Of a DNA stretch of 64,000 nucleotides, positions 53,401 to 61,507 are shown piece after piece. Where the stretch lies: the NCBI GenBank assembly GCA_920105625.2, contig OV050032.1:102966542-103030541 (forward strand). The letters are read 5' to 3'. Source of the DNA: Clusia tigrina (Eukaryota > Arthropoda > Insecta > Diptera > Clusiidae). Position 1 is the first letter of the stretch; the number at the start of each line of letters is the position of its first letter. Made by a program: the position numbers and the translations under genes. The notes below the pieces were generated by a model. The model was given only the letters and a program-made list of their open reading frames with translations, was not told the DNA's origin and ran no database searches.

Positions 53401-55930
53401 GTGTAGGACGTACCGTAAAGAAGTTAGGGCCATTTGAAGTTTTATCAGTGTTTGATTTGGGACTCTAGGGTAGCATAGCTTTGAGCGTAAACTTAAATTG
53501 ACAAAATGCTCGAGTACTTTATTGTTACAAAGTTCAAGGTTTTATGACGCTCCAGTAAAAACTTACAAGCATTTGAATGTTGCCAACTTTGATAGGTGTA
53601 GGACGTACCGTATAGAAGTTAGGACCATTTGAAATTTTATCAGTGTTTGATTTGGGACTCTAGGGTAGCATAGCTTTGAGCGACGGCTTAAATTGACAAG
53701 AGTCTCGGGTACTTCATTGTTACAAAATTTCAAGGTTTTATGACGCTCCAGTAAAAAGTTACAAGCATTTGTTTGTTGCAAACTTTGATAGGTGTAGAAC
53801 GTGCCGTAAAGAAGTTAGGGCCATTTGAAGTTTTATCAGTGTTTGATTTGGGACTCTAGGGTAGCATAGCTTTGAGCGATGGCTTAAATTGACAAGAGTC
53901 TCGGGTACTTCATTGTTACAAAATTTCAAGGTTTTATGACGCTCCAGTAAAAAGTTACAAGCATTTGAATGTTGCCAACTTTGATAGGTGTAGGACGTAC
54001 CGTAAAGAAGTTAGGGCCATTTGAAGTTTTATCAGTGTTTGATTTGGGACTCTAGGGTAGCATAGCTTTGAGCGTAAACTTAAATTGACAAAATGCTCGA
54101 GTACTTTATTGTTACAAAGTTCAAGGTTTTATGACGCTCCAGTAAAAACTTACAAGCATTTGAATGTTGCCAACTTTGATAGGTGTAGGACGTACCGTAT
54201 AGAAGTTAGGACCATTTGAAATTTTATCAGTGTTTGATTTGGGACTCTAGGGTAGCATAGCTTTGAGCGACGGCTTAAATTGACAAGAGTCTCGGGTACT
54301 TCATTGTTACAAAATTTCAAGGTTTTATGACGCTCCAGTAAAAAGTTACAAGCATTTGTTTGTTGCAAACTTTGATAGGTGTAGAACGTGCCGTAAAGAA
54401 GTTAGGGCCATTTGAAGTTTTATCAGTGTTTGATTTGGGACTCTAGGGTAGCATAGCTTTGAGCGATAGCTTAAATTGACAAGAGGCTCGAGTACTTTAT
54501 TGTTACAAAATTTCAAGGTTTTATGACGCTCCAGTAAAAAGTTACAAGCATTTGTATGTTGCAAACTTTGATGGATGTAGGACGTACCGTATAGAAGTTA
54601 GGGCCATTTGAAGTTTTATCAGTGTTTGATTTGGGACTCTAGGGTAGCATAGCTTTGAGCGATGGCTTAAATTGACAAGAGTCTCGGGTACTTCATTGTT
54701 ACAAAATTTCAAGGTTTTATGACGCTCCAGTAAAAAGTTACAAGCATTTGTATGTTGCAAACTTTGATAGGTGTAGGACGTACCGTATAGAAGTTAGGGC
54801 CATTTGAATTTTTATCAGTGTTTGATTTGGGACTCTAGGGTAGCATAGCTTTGAGCGATGGCTTAAATTGACAAGAGGCTCGAGTACTTTATTGTTTCAA
54901 AATTTCAAGGTTTTATGACGCTCCAGTAAAAAGTTACAAGCATTTGTGTGTTGCAAACTTTGATAGGTGTAGGACGTACCATATAGAAGTTAGGGCCATT
55001 TGAAGTTTTATCAGTGTTTGATTTGGGACTCTAGGGTAGCATAGCTTTGAGCGATGGCTTAAATTGACAAGAGTCTCGGGTACTTCATTGTTACAAAATT
55101 TCAAGGTTTTATGACGCTCCAGTAAAAAGTTACAAGCATTTGAATGTTGCCAACTTTGATAGGTGTAGGACGTACCGTAAAGAAGTTAGGGCCATTTGAA
55201 GTTTTATCAGTGTTTGATTTGGGACTCTAGGGTAGCATAGCTTTGAGCGTAAACTTAAATTGACAAAATGCTCGAGTACTTTATTGTTACAAAGTTCAAG
55301 GTTTTATGACGCTCCAGTAAAAACTTACAAGCATTTGCATGTTGCCAACTTTGATAGGTGTATGACGTACCTTATAGCAGTTAGGACCATTTGAAATTTT
55401 ATCAGTGTTTGATTTGGGACTCTAGGGTAGCATAGCTTTGAGCGATGGCTTAAATTGACAAGAGTCTCGGGTACTTCATTGTTACAAAATTTCAAGGTTT
55501 TATGACGTTCCAGTAAAAAGTTACAAGCATTTGTTTGTTGCAAACTTTGATAGGTGTAGAACGTACCGTAAAGAAGTTAGGGCCATTTGAAGTTTTATCA
55601 GTGTTTGATTTGGGACTCTAGGGTAGCATAGCTTTGAGCGATAGCTTAAATTGACAAGAGGCTCGAGTACTTTATTGTTACAAAATTTCAAGGTTTTATG
55701 ACGCTCCAGTAAAAAGTTACAAGCATTTGAATGTTGCCAACTTTGATAGGTGTAGGACGTACCGTATAAAAGTTAAGGCCATTTGAAGTTTTATCAGTGT
55801 TTGATTTGGGACTCTAGGGTAGCATAGCTTTGAGCAATGGCTTAAATTGACAAGAGTCTCGGGTACTTCATTGTTACAAAATTTCAAGGTTTTATGACGC
55901 TCCAGTAAAAAGTTACAAGCATTTGTATGT
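50460..55930 (+). repeat. satellite, irregular domain; type B run, then 3-monomer repeats
   Basis: From about 50700 to 52000 nearly all monomers are type B (CTCGAG), so the usual A/B alternation is lost. From 53281 a 3-monomer unit of 587 bp is present twice in tandem (53281-53867 and 53868-54454) and again near 55045. It is marked by GAGCGTAAACTTAAATTG, CAAAATGCTCGAG and the shortened ACAAAGTTCAAGG, near 53485, 54072 and 55247. No non-satellite sequence is present. Confidence 0.75.
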
Positions 55931-56793
55931 TGCAAACTTTGATAGGTGTAGGACGTACCGTAAAGAAGTTAGGGCCATTTGAAGTTTTATCAGTGTTTGA
56001 TTTGGGACTCTAGGGTAGCATAGCTTTGAGCGATGGCTTAAATTGACAAGATGCCCGAGTACTCTATTGTTTCAAAATTTCAAGGTTTTATGACGCTCCA
56101 GTAAAAAGTTACAAGCATTTGTGTGTTGCAAACTTTGATAGGTGTAGGACGTACCATATAGAAGTTAGGGCCATTTGAAGTTTTATCAGTGTTTGATTTG
56201 GGACTCTAGGGTAGCATAGCTTTGAGCGATAGCTTAAATTGACAAGAGGCTCGGGTACTTCATTTTTACAAAATTTCAAGGTTCTATGACGCTCCAGGAA
56301 AAAGTTACAAGCATTTGTATGTTGCAAACTTTGATAGGTGTAGGACGTACCGTAAAAAAGTTAGGGGCGTTTAAAGTTTTATCAGTGTTTGATTTGGGAC
56401 TCTAGGGTAGCATAGCTTTGAGCGATAGCTTAAATTGACAAGAGGCTCGAGTACTTTATTGTTACAAAATTTCAAGGTTTTATGACGCTCCAGTAAAAAG
56501 TTACAAGCATTTGTATGTTGCAAACTTTGATAGGTGTAGGACGTACCGTATAGAAGTTAGGGCCATTTGAAGTTTTATCAGTGTTTGATTTGGGACTCTA
56601 GGGTAGCATAGCTTTGAGCGATGGGTTAAATTGACAAGAGTCTCGGGTGCTTCATTGTTACAAAATTTCAAGGTTTTATGACGCTCCAGTAAAAAGTTAC
56701 AAGCATTTGTATGTTGCAAACTTTGATAGGTGTAGGACGTACCGTATAGAAGTTAGGGCCATTTGAAGTTTTATCAGTGTTTGATTTGGGACT

Positions 56794-56797
56794 CTAG
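56794..56797. repeat. target site duplication CTAG, left of copy 1
   Basis: The satellite reads GACTCTAG up to the transposon tip, and CTAG is repeated after the other tip at 58863-58866. Removing the element and one CTAG restores a normal monomer junction, GACTCTAGGGTAGC. The duplication is 4 bp as in piggyBac, but the sequence is CTAG and not TTAA. Confidence 0.9.
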
Positions 56798-56811
56798 CCC
56801 TAGAAGGGTAC
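56798..56811 (+). repeat. left terminal inverted repeat, copy 1
   Basis: CCCTAGAAGGGTAC, a perfect inverted match to 58849-58862. The next base differs (T on the left, G on the right), so the repeat is 14 bp. From memory, the Trichoplusia ni piggyBac ends start with a very similar CCCTAGAAAG. Confidence 0.95.
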
Positions 56812-56812
56812 T

Positions 56813-56831
56813 GTGAGTAAAATTTACTCAC
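56813..56831. repeat. 19-bp subterminal palindrome, copy 1
   Basis: GTGAGTAAAATTTACTCAC is a 9-1-9 perfect palindrome one base inside the left terminal repeat. Known piggyBac elements have an inner 19-bp inverted repeat that the transposase recognises. This sits in the same place and shares a GTAAAATT core with it, so it is probably a transposase binding site (inference). Confidence 0.75.
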
Positions 56832-56986
56832 ATAAGGAATAGATTTGTTCGTAAATCAGCAGGTTGGCCACACTGAAAGTCAAGCCACTAGCATTGCTTG
56901 TCCCACTCTGTCATTAGTCGGCTGCCGCAAGCAATGAATGGTGTTGTTTGATTTATCGCGCTTGTGGACAATTTAAAAAAAAGTTT

Positions 56987-57111
56987 GTGAGTAAAATTTA
57001 CTTATCGGTGCCCTTTACGTACTAAATTGTGTGAGTAAAATTTACTCATCAGTACCCTTTACGTACTAATTTGTGTGAGTCATATTTACTTATCAGTAAC
57101 TTACTACGTGT
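56987..57111 (+). repeat. three 44-bp direct repeats in the transposon leader, copy 1
   Basis: GTGAGTAAAATTTACT and relatives start at 56987, 57031 and 57075, 44 bp apart. Each of the first two is followed by CCTTTACGTACTAA, and the third has decayed after CAGTAAC. They repeat the core of the subterminal palindrome. Likely extra transposase binding sites or a regulatory cluster upstream of the transposase start; function not shown. Confidence 0.8.
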
Positions 57112-57199
57112 CTAAAAAATATATTTTGTGCTGAATTGTGACAATTATGTTTTTTTTTTTTGTATTATGTTACCGTAAATAAAACTATAGAGCATACAA

Positions 57200-58633
57200 A
57201 TGGCACGTCGCGGGCTACCAGAACAAAATATTTTTGATGCAATACTTGAACTAGAATCGAATTGATAGAAACAGAAGAAAGGGAGGAAACACCTGGTAGC
57301 AGCAAACGTAAAAAACAGAAACTAAGTGAGGGGAGAAGAAATGAAAGATCAGCTGCTCAAGAAATTCGTGAAACAGAAGAGGTGATTACAATTATTACAC
57401 CTAGTACCAACAATCTGATCGGAAAAGATGGAAATTTTATTTGGAGTAAGGAGCCTGTTGCTGCGCTAGGTCAAAAAACTCCCTCAAAAAATATTGTTCA
57501 CATTCGCCCTGGCCCACCAGCAAATGCAAAAAATTCATTGTGTCCTTCCAGCTGCTTCAAACTATTTTTTACCGCAGACATATTGGAAGAGATTTTGGTT
57601 TATACAAATAAAGAAATAAACATTCAAAGGGAGAACTATAACGATAAATCTCACGCGATTTTGTCAAATTTGGAAATGGACGAACTTGAAGCATTTCTTG
57701 GTTTGTTAGTCTTGTCCGCTGCTCTCAAAGATAATCACTTGGCAACACATATGATGTTTGACACTACCAACAGTGGGGAAAGGTACAAGGCAACCATGCC
57801 TGAGAGAAGGTTCAAATTTATCCTAAATTGTCTAAGATTCGATGACAAAGAAACAAGAACTGCTAGAAGAGAAATGACCAAACTAACTCCAGTTTCTTCT
57901 ATCTGGGACAAACTTCTAAAGAATTGCAGGATCAACTATAAACCTGGAAGCTATATAACCATTGATGAGCAACTAGTTGGATTTAGAGGCAAATGTCCAT
58001 TTAGGATGTATATTCCCTCTAAACCGAACAAGTATGGGATAAAATTGTCATGTCTTGTGAAAGCGGAACAAAGTATATGTTGGATGCCATTGTTTACCTT
58101 GGAAAAGGAAGTGTACCTCGTGCAATGGCTGCTGGTGAATATTATGTTGTTGAACTGCTGAAAAATGTAAAGGGCACCAAACAAAAGGAGGAGTTGACAG
58201 TTTTGATCAGATGTGCCAAAATATTAACCATGGCAGGAAAACCAGAAGGTCGCCTCTAGCATTTTTCCAAAATATGATGAACATAGCTGCAATAAACGCA
58301 TACATCGTTTACGCGCACAACATGTGTAGCCGTGGGCAAAAGCCAGAATACCGACTTAATTTTATGTTATCTCTACACAAGGAGTTAACGGAAGGATTTG
58401 AAAGGAAAAGATTAGCAACTAATACAAACATGAGCCTGGCGTTGAAAAAATCCATTCAAAATATTGTAGGCACAAGCCAAGAGGCCCATAGTGCCGGAGA
58501 AGACCAAAAGGGGCCAAGAAAGTACTGTAATTTTTGTAGTTATACCAAACGTAGATACACCACAACTTATTGCAATTGTGGATTAGCTATTTGCGGTGAA
58601 CATGCACAAAAAAAGTGCCCTGACTGTGATTGA
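57200..58633 (+). pseudogene. piggyBac transposase, broken (copy 1)
   Basis: Remnant of the enzyme that excises and reinserts the element by a DDE/DDD cut-and-paste reaction. The natural start is ATG 57200; it gives MARRGLPEQNIFDAILELES and meets TGA at 57263. The main frame is open from 57250 to 58161 and holds CFKLFFTADILEEI, KDNHLATHMMFD and TIDEQLVGFRGKCPFRMYIP. The Asp of TIDEQ (57964-57966) is the first catalytic residue. A 1-bp loss in the A-run 58041-58044 shifts the frame to SCESGTKYM...GEYYVVELLKNVKGT. At about 58171-58180 the frame shifts again, and NVKGT joins directly to QTKGGVDSFDQM; by comparison with T. ni piggyBac about 100 codons are gone, including the second catalytic Asp (CDNWF region). 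The third Asp remains (58196-58198). The last frame ends with a Cys/His tail (CNFC, CNCGLAIC, CGEH, CPDC), a zinc-binding cross-brace. A conserved Trp is changed (RRSPLAFF, RRWPLAFF in copy 2). Confidence 0.93.
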
Positions 58634-58669
58634 AAAATTATTATGTTTTCATAATCGTCAAAAATCAAT

Positions 58670-58675
58670 AATAAA
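58670..58675 (+). promoter_or_regulatory. polyadenylation signal AATAAA, copy 1
   Basis: AATAAA lies 37 bp after the transposase stop codon (58631-58633), in an AT-rich tail. Position and hexamer fit the 3' end of the ancestral transposase mRNA. Confidence 0.65.
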
Positions 58676-58804
58676 GTATTATTTTTGCTTATTTTATATA
58701 TTTAAATAAAAAATTACACTTATATTATATGCTGGCTTTCAATTTTTTTCATTTAAAACTACTACTTTACAAAATAAACCAGATAATAACGTAAAAATTC
58801 TGAA

Positions 58805-58826
58805 GTGAGTAAAATTCATCGGTACC
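58805..58826 (-). repeat. right subterminal motif, copy 1
   Basis: The bottom strand reads GAATTTTACTCAC, which matches the complement of the left palindrome. It is the inverted counterpart of the left subterminal site, set 23 bp inside the right terminal repeat. The unequal distance at the two ends is also usual for piggyBac. Confidence 0.6.
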
Positions 58827-58848
58827 TATAAGCGCCTACAATTTAACC

Positions 58849-58862
58849 GTACCCTTCTAGGG
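58849..58862 (-). repeat. right terminal inverted repeat, copy 1
   Basis: GTACCCTTCTAGGG, the exact inverse of 56798-56811. It is followed directly by the CTAG duplication at 58863-58866. Confidence 0.95.
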
Positions 58863-59450
58863 CTAGGGTAGCATAGCTTTGAGCGATGGCTTAAATTGAC
58901 AAGAGGCTCGAGTACTTTATTGTTTCAAAATTTCAAGGTTTTATGACCCTCCAGTAAAAAGTTACAAGCATTTGTGTGTTGCAAACTTTGATAGGTGTAG
59001 GACGTACCGTATAGAAGTTAGGGCCATTTGAAGTTTTATCAGTGTTTGATTTGGGACTCTAGGGTAGCATAGCTTTGAGCGATGGCTTAAATTGACAAGA
59101 GGCTCGAGTACTTTATTGTTTCAAAATTTCAAGGTTTTATGACTCTCCAGTAAAAAGTTACAAGCATTTGTGTGTTGCAAACTTTGATAGGTGTAGGACG
59201 TACCATATAGAAGTTAGGGCCATTTGAAGATTTATCAGTGTTTGATTTGGGACTCTAGGGTAGCATAGCTGTGAGCGATGGCTTAAATTGACAAGAGGCT
59301 CGAGTACTTTATTGTTTAAAAATTTCAAGGGTTTATGACGCTCCAGTAAAAAGTTACAAGCATTTGTGTGTTGCAAACTTTGATAGGTGTAGGACGTACC
59401 ATATAGAAGTTAGGGCCATTTGAAGTTTTATCAGTGTTTGATTTGGGACT
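58863..59450 (+). repeat. three satellite monomers between the two transposons
   Basis: This is exactly 588 bp, three type B monomers, beginning with the right CTAG duplication of copy 1 (58863-58866). Private variants are GACCCTCCAG (first), GACTCTCCAG with GAAGATTTATC (second), and GCTGTGAGCG with TTTAAAAATTTCAAGGG (third). The variants of the second and third monomers recur at the same positions to the right of copy 2. Confidence 0.95.
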
Positions 59451-59454
59451 CTAG
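59451..59454. repeat. target site duplication CTAG, left of copy 2
   Basis: CTAG directly precedes the left tip of copy 2 and is repeated at 61508-61511. It falls at the same monomer position as in copy 1. Confidence 0.9.
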
Positions 59455-59468
59455 CCCTAGAAGGGTAC
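59455..59468 (+). repeat. left terminal inverted repeat, copy 2
   Basis: CCCTAGAAGGGTAC, identical to copy 1 and a perfect inverted match to 61494-61507. Confidence 0.95.
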
Positions 59469-59469
59469 T

Positions 59470-59488
59470 GTGAGTAAAATTTACTCAC
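59470..59488. repeat. 19-bp subterminal palindrome, copy 2
   Basis: GTGAGTAAAATTTACTCAC, unchanged from copy 1; probable transposase binding site. Confidence 0.75.
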
Positions 59489-59643
59489 ATAAGGAATAGA
59501 TTTGTTCGTAAATCAGCAGGTTGGCCACACTGAAAGTCAAGCCACTAGCAGTGCTTGTCCCACTCTGTCATTAGTCGGCTGCCGCAAGCAATGAATGGTG
59601 TTGTTTGATTTATCGCGCTTGTGGACAATTTAAAAAAAAGTTT

Positions 59644-59768
59644 GTGAGTAAAATTTACTTATCGGTGCCCTTTACGTACTAAATTGTGTGAGTAAAATTT
59701 ACTCATCAGTACCCTTTACGTACTAATTTGTGTGAGTCATATTTACTTATCAGTAACTTACTACGTGT
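59644..59768 (+). repeat. three 44-bp direct repeats in the transposon leader, copy 2
   Basis: Repeat starts at 59644, 59688 and 59732, with the same internal differences as in copy 1. Confidence 0.8.
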
Positions 59769-59854
59769 CTAAAAAATATATTTTGTGCTGAATTGTGACA
59801 ATTATGTTTTTTTTTTGTATTATGTTACCGTAAATAAAACTATAGAGCATACAA

Positions 59855-61278
59855 ATGGCACGTCGCGGGCTACCAGAACAAAATATTTTGGATGCAATAC
59901 TTGAACTAGAATCGAATTGATAGAAACAGAAGAAAGGGAGGAAACACCTGGTAGCAGCAAACGTAAAAAACAGAAACTAAGTGAGGGGAGAAAAAATGAA
60001 AGATCAACTGCTCAAGAAATTCGTGAAACAGAAGAGGTGATTACAATTATTACACCTAGTACCAACAATCTGATCGGAAAAGATGGAAATTTTATTTGGA
60101 GTAAGGAGCCTGTTGCTGCGCTAGGTCAAAAAACTCCCTCAAAAAATATTGTTCACATTCGCCCTGGCCCAACAGCAAATGCAAAAAATTCATTGTGTCC
60201 TTCCAGCTGCTTCAAACTATTTTTTACCGCAGACATATTGGAAGAGATTTTGGTTTATACAAATAAAGAAATAAACATTCAAAGGGAGAACTATAACGAT
60301 AAATCTCACGCGATTTTGTCAAATTTGGAAATGGACGAACTTGAAGCATTTCTTGGTTTGTTAGTCTTGTCCGCTGCTCTCAAAGATAATCACTTGGCAA
60401 CACATATGATGTTTGACACTACCTACAGTGGGGAAAGGTACAAGGCAACCATGCCTGAGAGAAGGTTCAAATTTATCCTAAATTGTCTAAGATTCGATGA
60501 CAAAGAAACAAGAACTGCTAGAAGAGAAATGACCAAACTAGCTCCAGTTTCTTCTATCTGGGACAAACTTCTAAAGAATTGCAGGATCAACTATAAACCT
60601 GGAAGCTATATAACCATTGATGAGCAACTAGTTGGATTTAGAGGCAAATGTCCATTTAGGATGTATATTCCCTCTAAACCGAACAAGTATGGGATAAAAT
60701 TGTCATGTCTTGTGAAAGCGGAACAAAGTATATGTTGGATGCCATTGTTTACCTTGGAAAAGGAAGTGTACCTCCTGCAATGGCTGCTGGTGAATATTAT
60801 GTTGTTGAACTGCTGAAAAATGTAAAGGGCACCAAACAAAAGGAGGAGTTGACAGTTTTGATCAGATGTGCCAAAATATTAACCATGGCAGGAAAACCAG
60901 AAGGTGGCCTCTAGCATTTTTCCAAAATATGATGAACATAGCTGCAATAAACGCATACATCGTTTACGCGCACAACATGTGTAGCCGTGGGCAAAAGCCA
61001 GAATACCGACTTAATTTTATGTTATCTCTACACAAGGAGTTAACGGAAGGATTTGAAAGGAAAAGATTAGCAACTAATACAAACATGAGCCTGGCGTTGA
61101 AAAAATCCATTCAAAATATTGTAGGCACAAGCCAAGAGGCCCATAGTGCCGGAGAAGACCAAGAAAGTACTGTAATTTTTGTAGTTATACCAAACGTAGA
61201 TACACCACAACTTATTGCAATTGTGGATTAGCTATTTGCGGTGAACATGCACAAAAAAAGTGCCCTGACTGTGATTGA
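59855..61278 (+). pseudogene. piggyBac transposase, broken (copy 2)
   Basis: Same gene remnant as in copy 1. ATG 59855 is followed by 21 codons and TGA at 59918. The main frame runs to 60816 and keeps the first catalytic Asp in TIDEQ (60619-60621). The A-run 60696-60699 carries the same 1-bp loss. The same internal deletion removes the second catalytic Asp. The third Asp is at 60851-60853 in GGVDSFDQM. Here the conserved Trp after the RKT motif is retained (RRWPLAFF). A 10-bp deletion at 61159-61162 shifts the frame just before the Cys/His tail, so this frame stops at 61231 after reading ESTVIFVV. The codons for the zinc-binding tail still exist out of frame up to the ancestral stop at 61276-61278. 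No functional transposase can be made. Confidence 0.92.
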
Positions 61279-61314
61279 AAAATTATTATGTTTTCATAAT
61301 CGTCAAAAATCAAT

Positions 61315-61320
61315 AATAAA
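61315..61320 (+). promoter_or_regulatory. polyadenylation signal AATAAA, copy 2
   Basis: AATAAA at the same distance from the ancestral stop codon as in copy 1. Confidence 0.65.
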
Positions 61321-61449
61321 GTATTATTTTTGCTTATTTTATATATTTAAATAAAAAATTACACTTATATTATATGCTGGCTTTCAATTTTTTTCATTTA
61401 AAACTACTACTTTACAAAATATACCAGATAATAACGTAAAAATTCTGAA

Positions 61450-61471
61450 GTGAGTAAAATTCATCGGTACC
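61450..61471 (-). repeat. right subterminal motif, copy 2
   Basis: Same motif as at 58805-58826 in copy 1, inverted counterpart of the left palindrome core. Confidence 0.6.
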
Positions 61472-61493
61472 TATAAGCGCCTACAATTTAACC

Positions 61494-61507
61494 GTACCCT
61501 TCTAGGG
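61494..61507 (-). repeat. right terminal inverted repeat, copy 2
   Basis: GTACCCTTCTAGGG, perfect inverse of the left tip; followed by CTAG at 61508-61511. Confidence 0.95.

Larger units (their letters stand above)
1..56797 (+). repeat. 196-bp satellite DNA array, left part
   Basis: About 290 head-to-tail copies of a 196-bp monomer. I set the monomer start at AGCATAGCTTTGAG and its end at GGGACTCTAGGGT. All copies have the same orientation and no unrelated sequence interrupts them. Single-base gains and losses are rare, so the phase drifts only slowly. GC is about 38% (74 of 196 in a typical copy). Nearly every monomer contains TTAA (in GGCTTAAATTG) and most contain CTAG (in GACTCTAGGG). Neighbouring copies differ at a limited set of positions, and these variants recur in ordered blocks, which is higher-order repeat structure. 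The 196-nt length is 3n+1, so no reading frame can run through the array. No function is visible in the sequence. A centromeric or pericentromeric role is possible but not shown. Confidence 0.98.
56798..58862 (+). mobile_element. piggyBac-family DNA transposon, copy 1 (2065 bp, dead)
   Basis: The element has perfect 14-bp terminal inverted repeats, CCCTAGAAGGGTAC, at 56798-56811 and (inverted) 58849-58862, and is flanked by a 4-bp CTAG duplication. It encodes a broken piggyBac transposase on the plus strand (57200-58633) with a noncoding leader of about 400 bp and a tail of about 230 bp that holds a polyadenylation signal. CCC tips, short perfect inverted repeats, an inner 19-bp palindrome and the DDE transposase together identify the superfamily. 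The ends are intact, so a transposase supplied elsewhere might still mobilise it (inference). It cannot make its own enzyme, because of frameshifts and a lost catalytic Asp. Copy 2 is about 99.5% identical. Confidence 0.95.
59455..61507 (+). mobile_element. piggyBac-family DNA transposon, copy 2 (2053 bp, dead)
   Basis: The element has the same 14-bp tips (59455-59468 and 61494-61507), orientation and CTAG flanks as copy 1. Its 12-bp shorter length comes from a T-run of 10 instead of 12 (near 59810) and a 10-bp deletion at 61159-61162. I count about ten base substitutions against copy 1. It shares with copy 1 the early frameshift, the A-run frameshift and the internal deletion. Left subterminal palindrome at 59470-59488, three 44-bp repeats from 59644, right subterminal motif at 61450-61471. 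Confidence 0.95.

Noticed and set aside
1..56797. CRISPR-like or phage-type repeat array
   Set aside because: Repeats are 196 bp with no unique spacers between them, and no cas or phage genes are present.
57262..57264. TTG at 57262 as the transposase start
   Set aside because: TTG is not a normal eukaryotic start, and an in-frame TGA at 57247 lies just upstream. ATG 57200 gives an N-terminus (LPEQNIFDAILELES) like that of piggyBac proteins, but in another frame.
57200..57270. An intron joining ATG 57200 to the main transposase frame
   Set aside because: Fewer than 60 bp are available and there is no plausible GT...AG pair that keeps both parts. A frameshift with possible loss of the acidic N-terminal segment is simpler.
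57735..58184. Minus-strand frames inside the transposons (66 and 77 codons; also 60606-60839)
   Set aside because: They are shadows of the transposase coding strand, with no similarity or signals of their own.
56794..58866. TTAA as target site, with a different placement of the transposon ends
   Set aside because: There is no TTAA at either junction. The only parse that gives perfect inverted tips and restores the monomer is a CTAG duplication.
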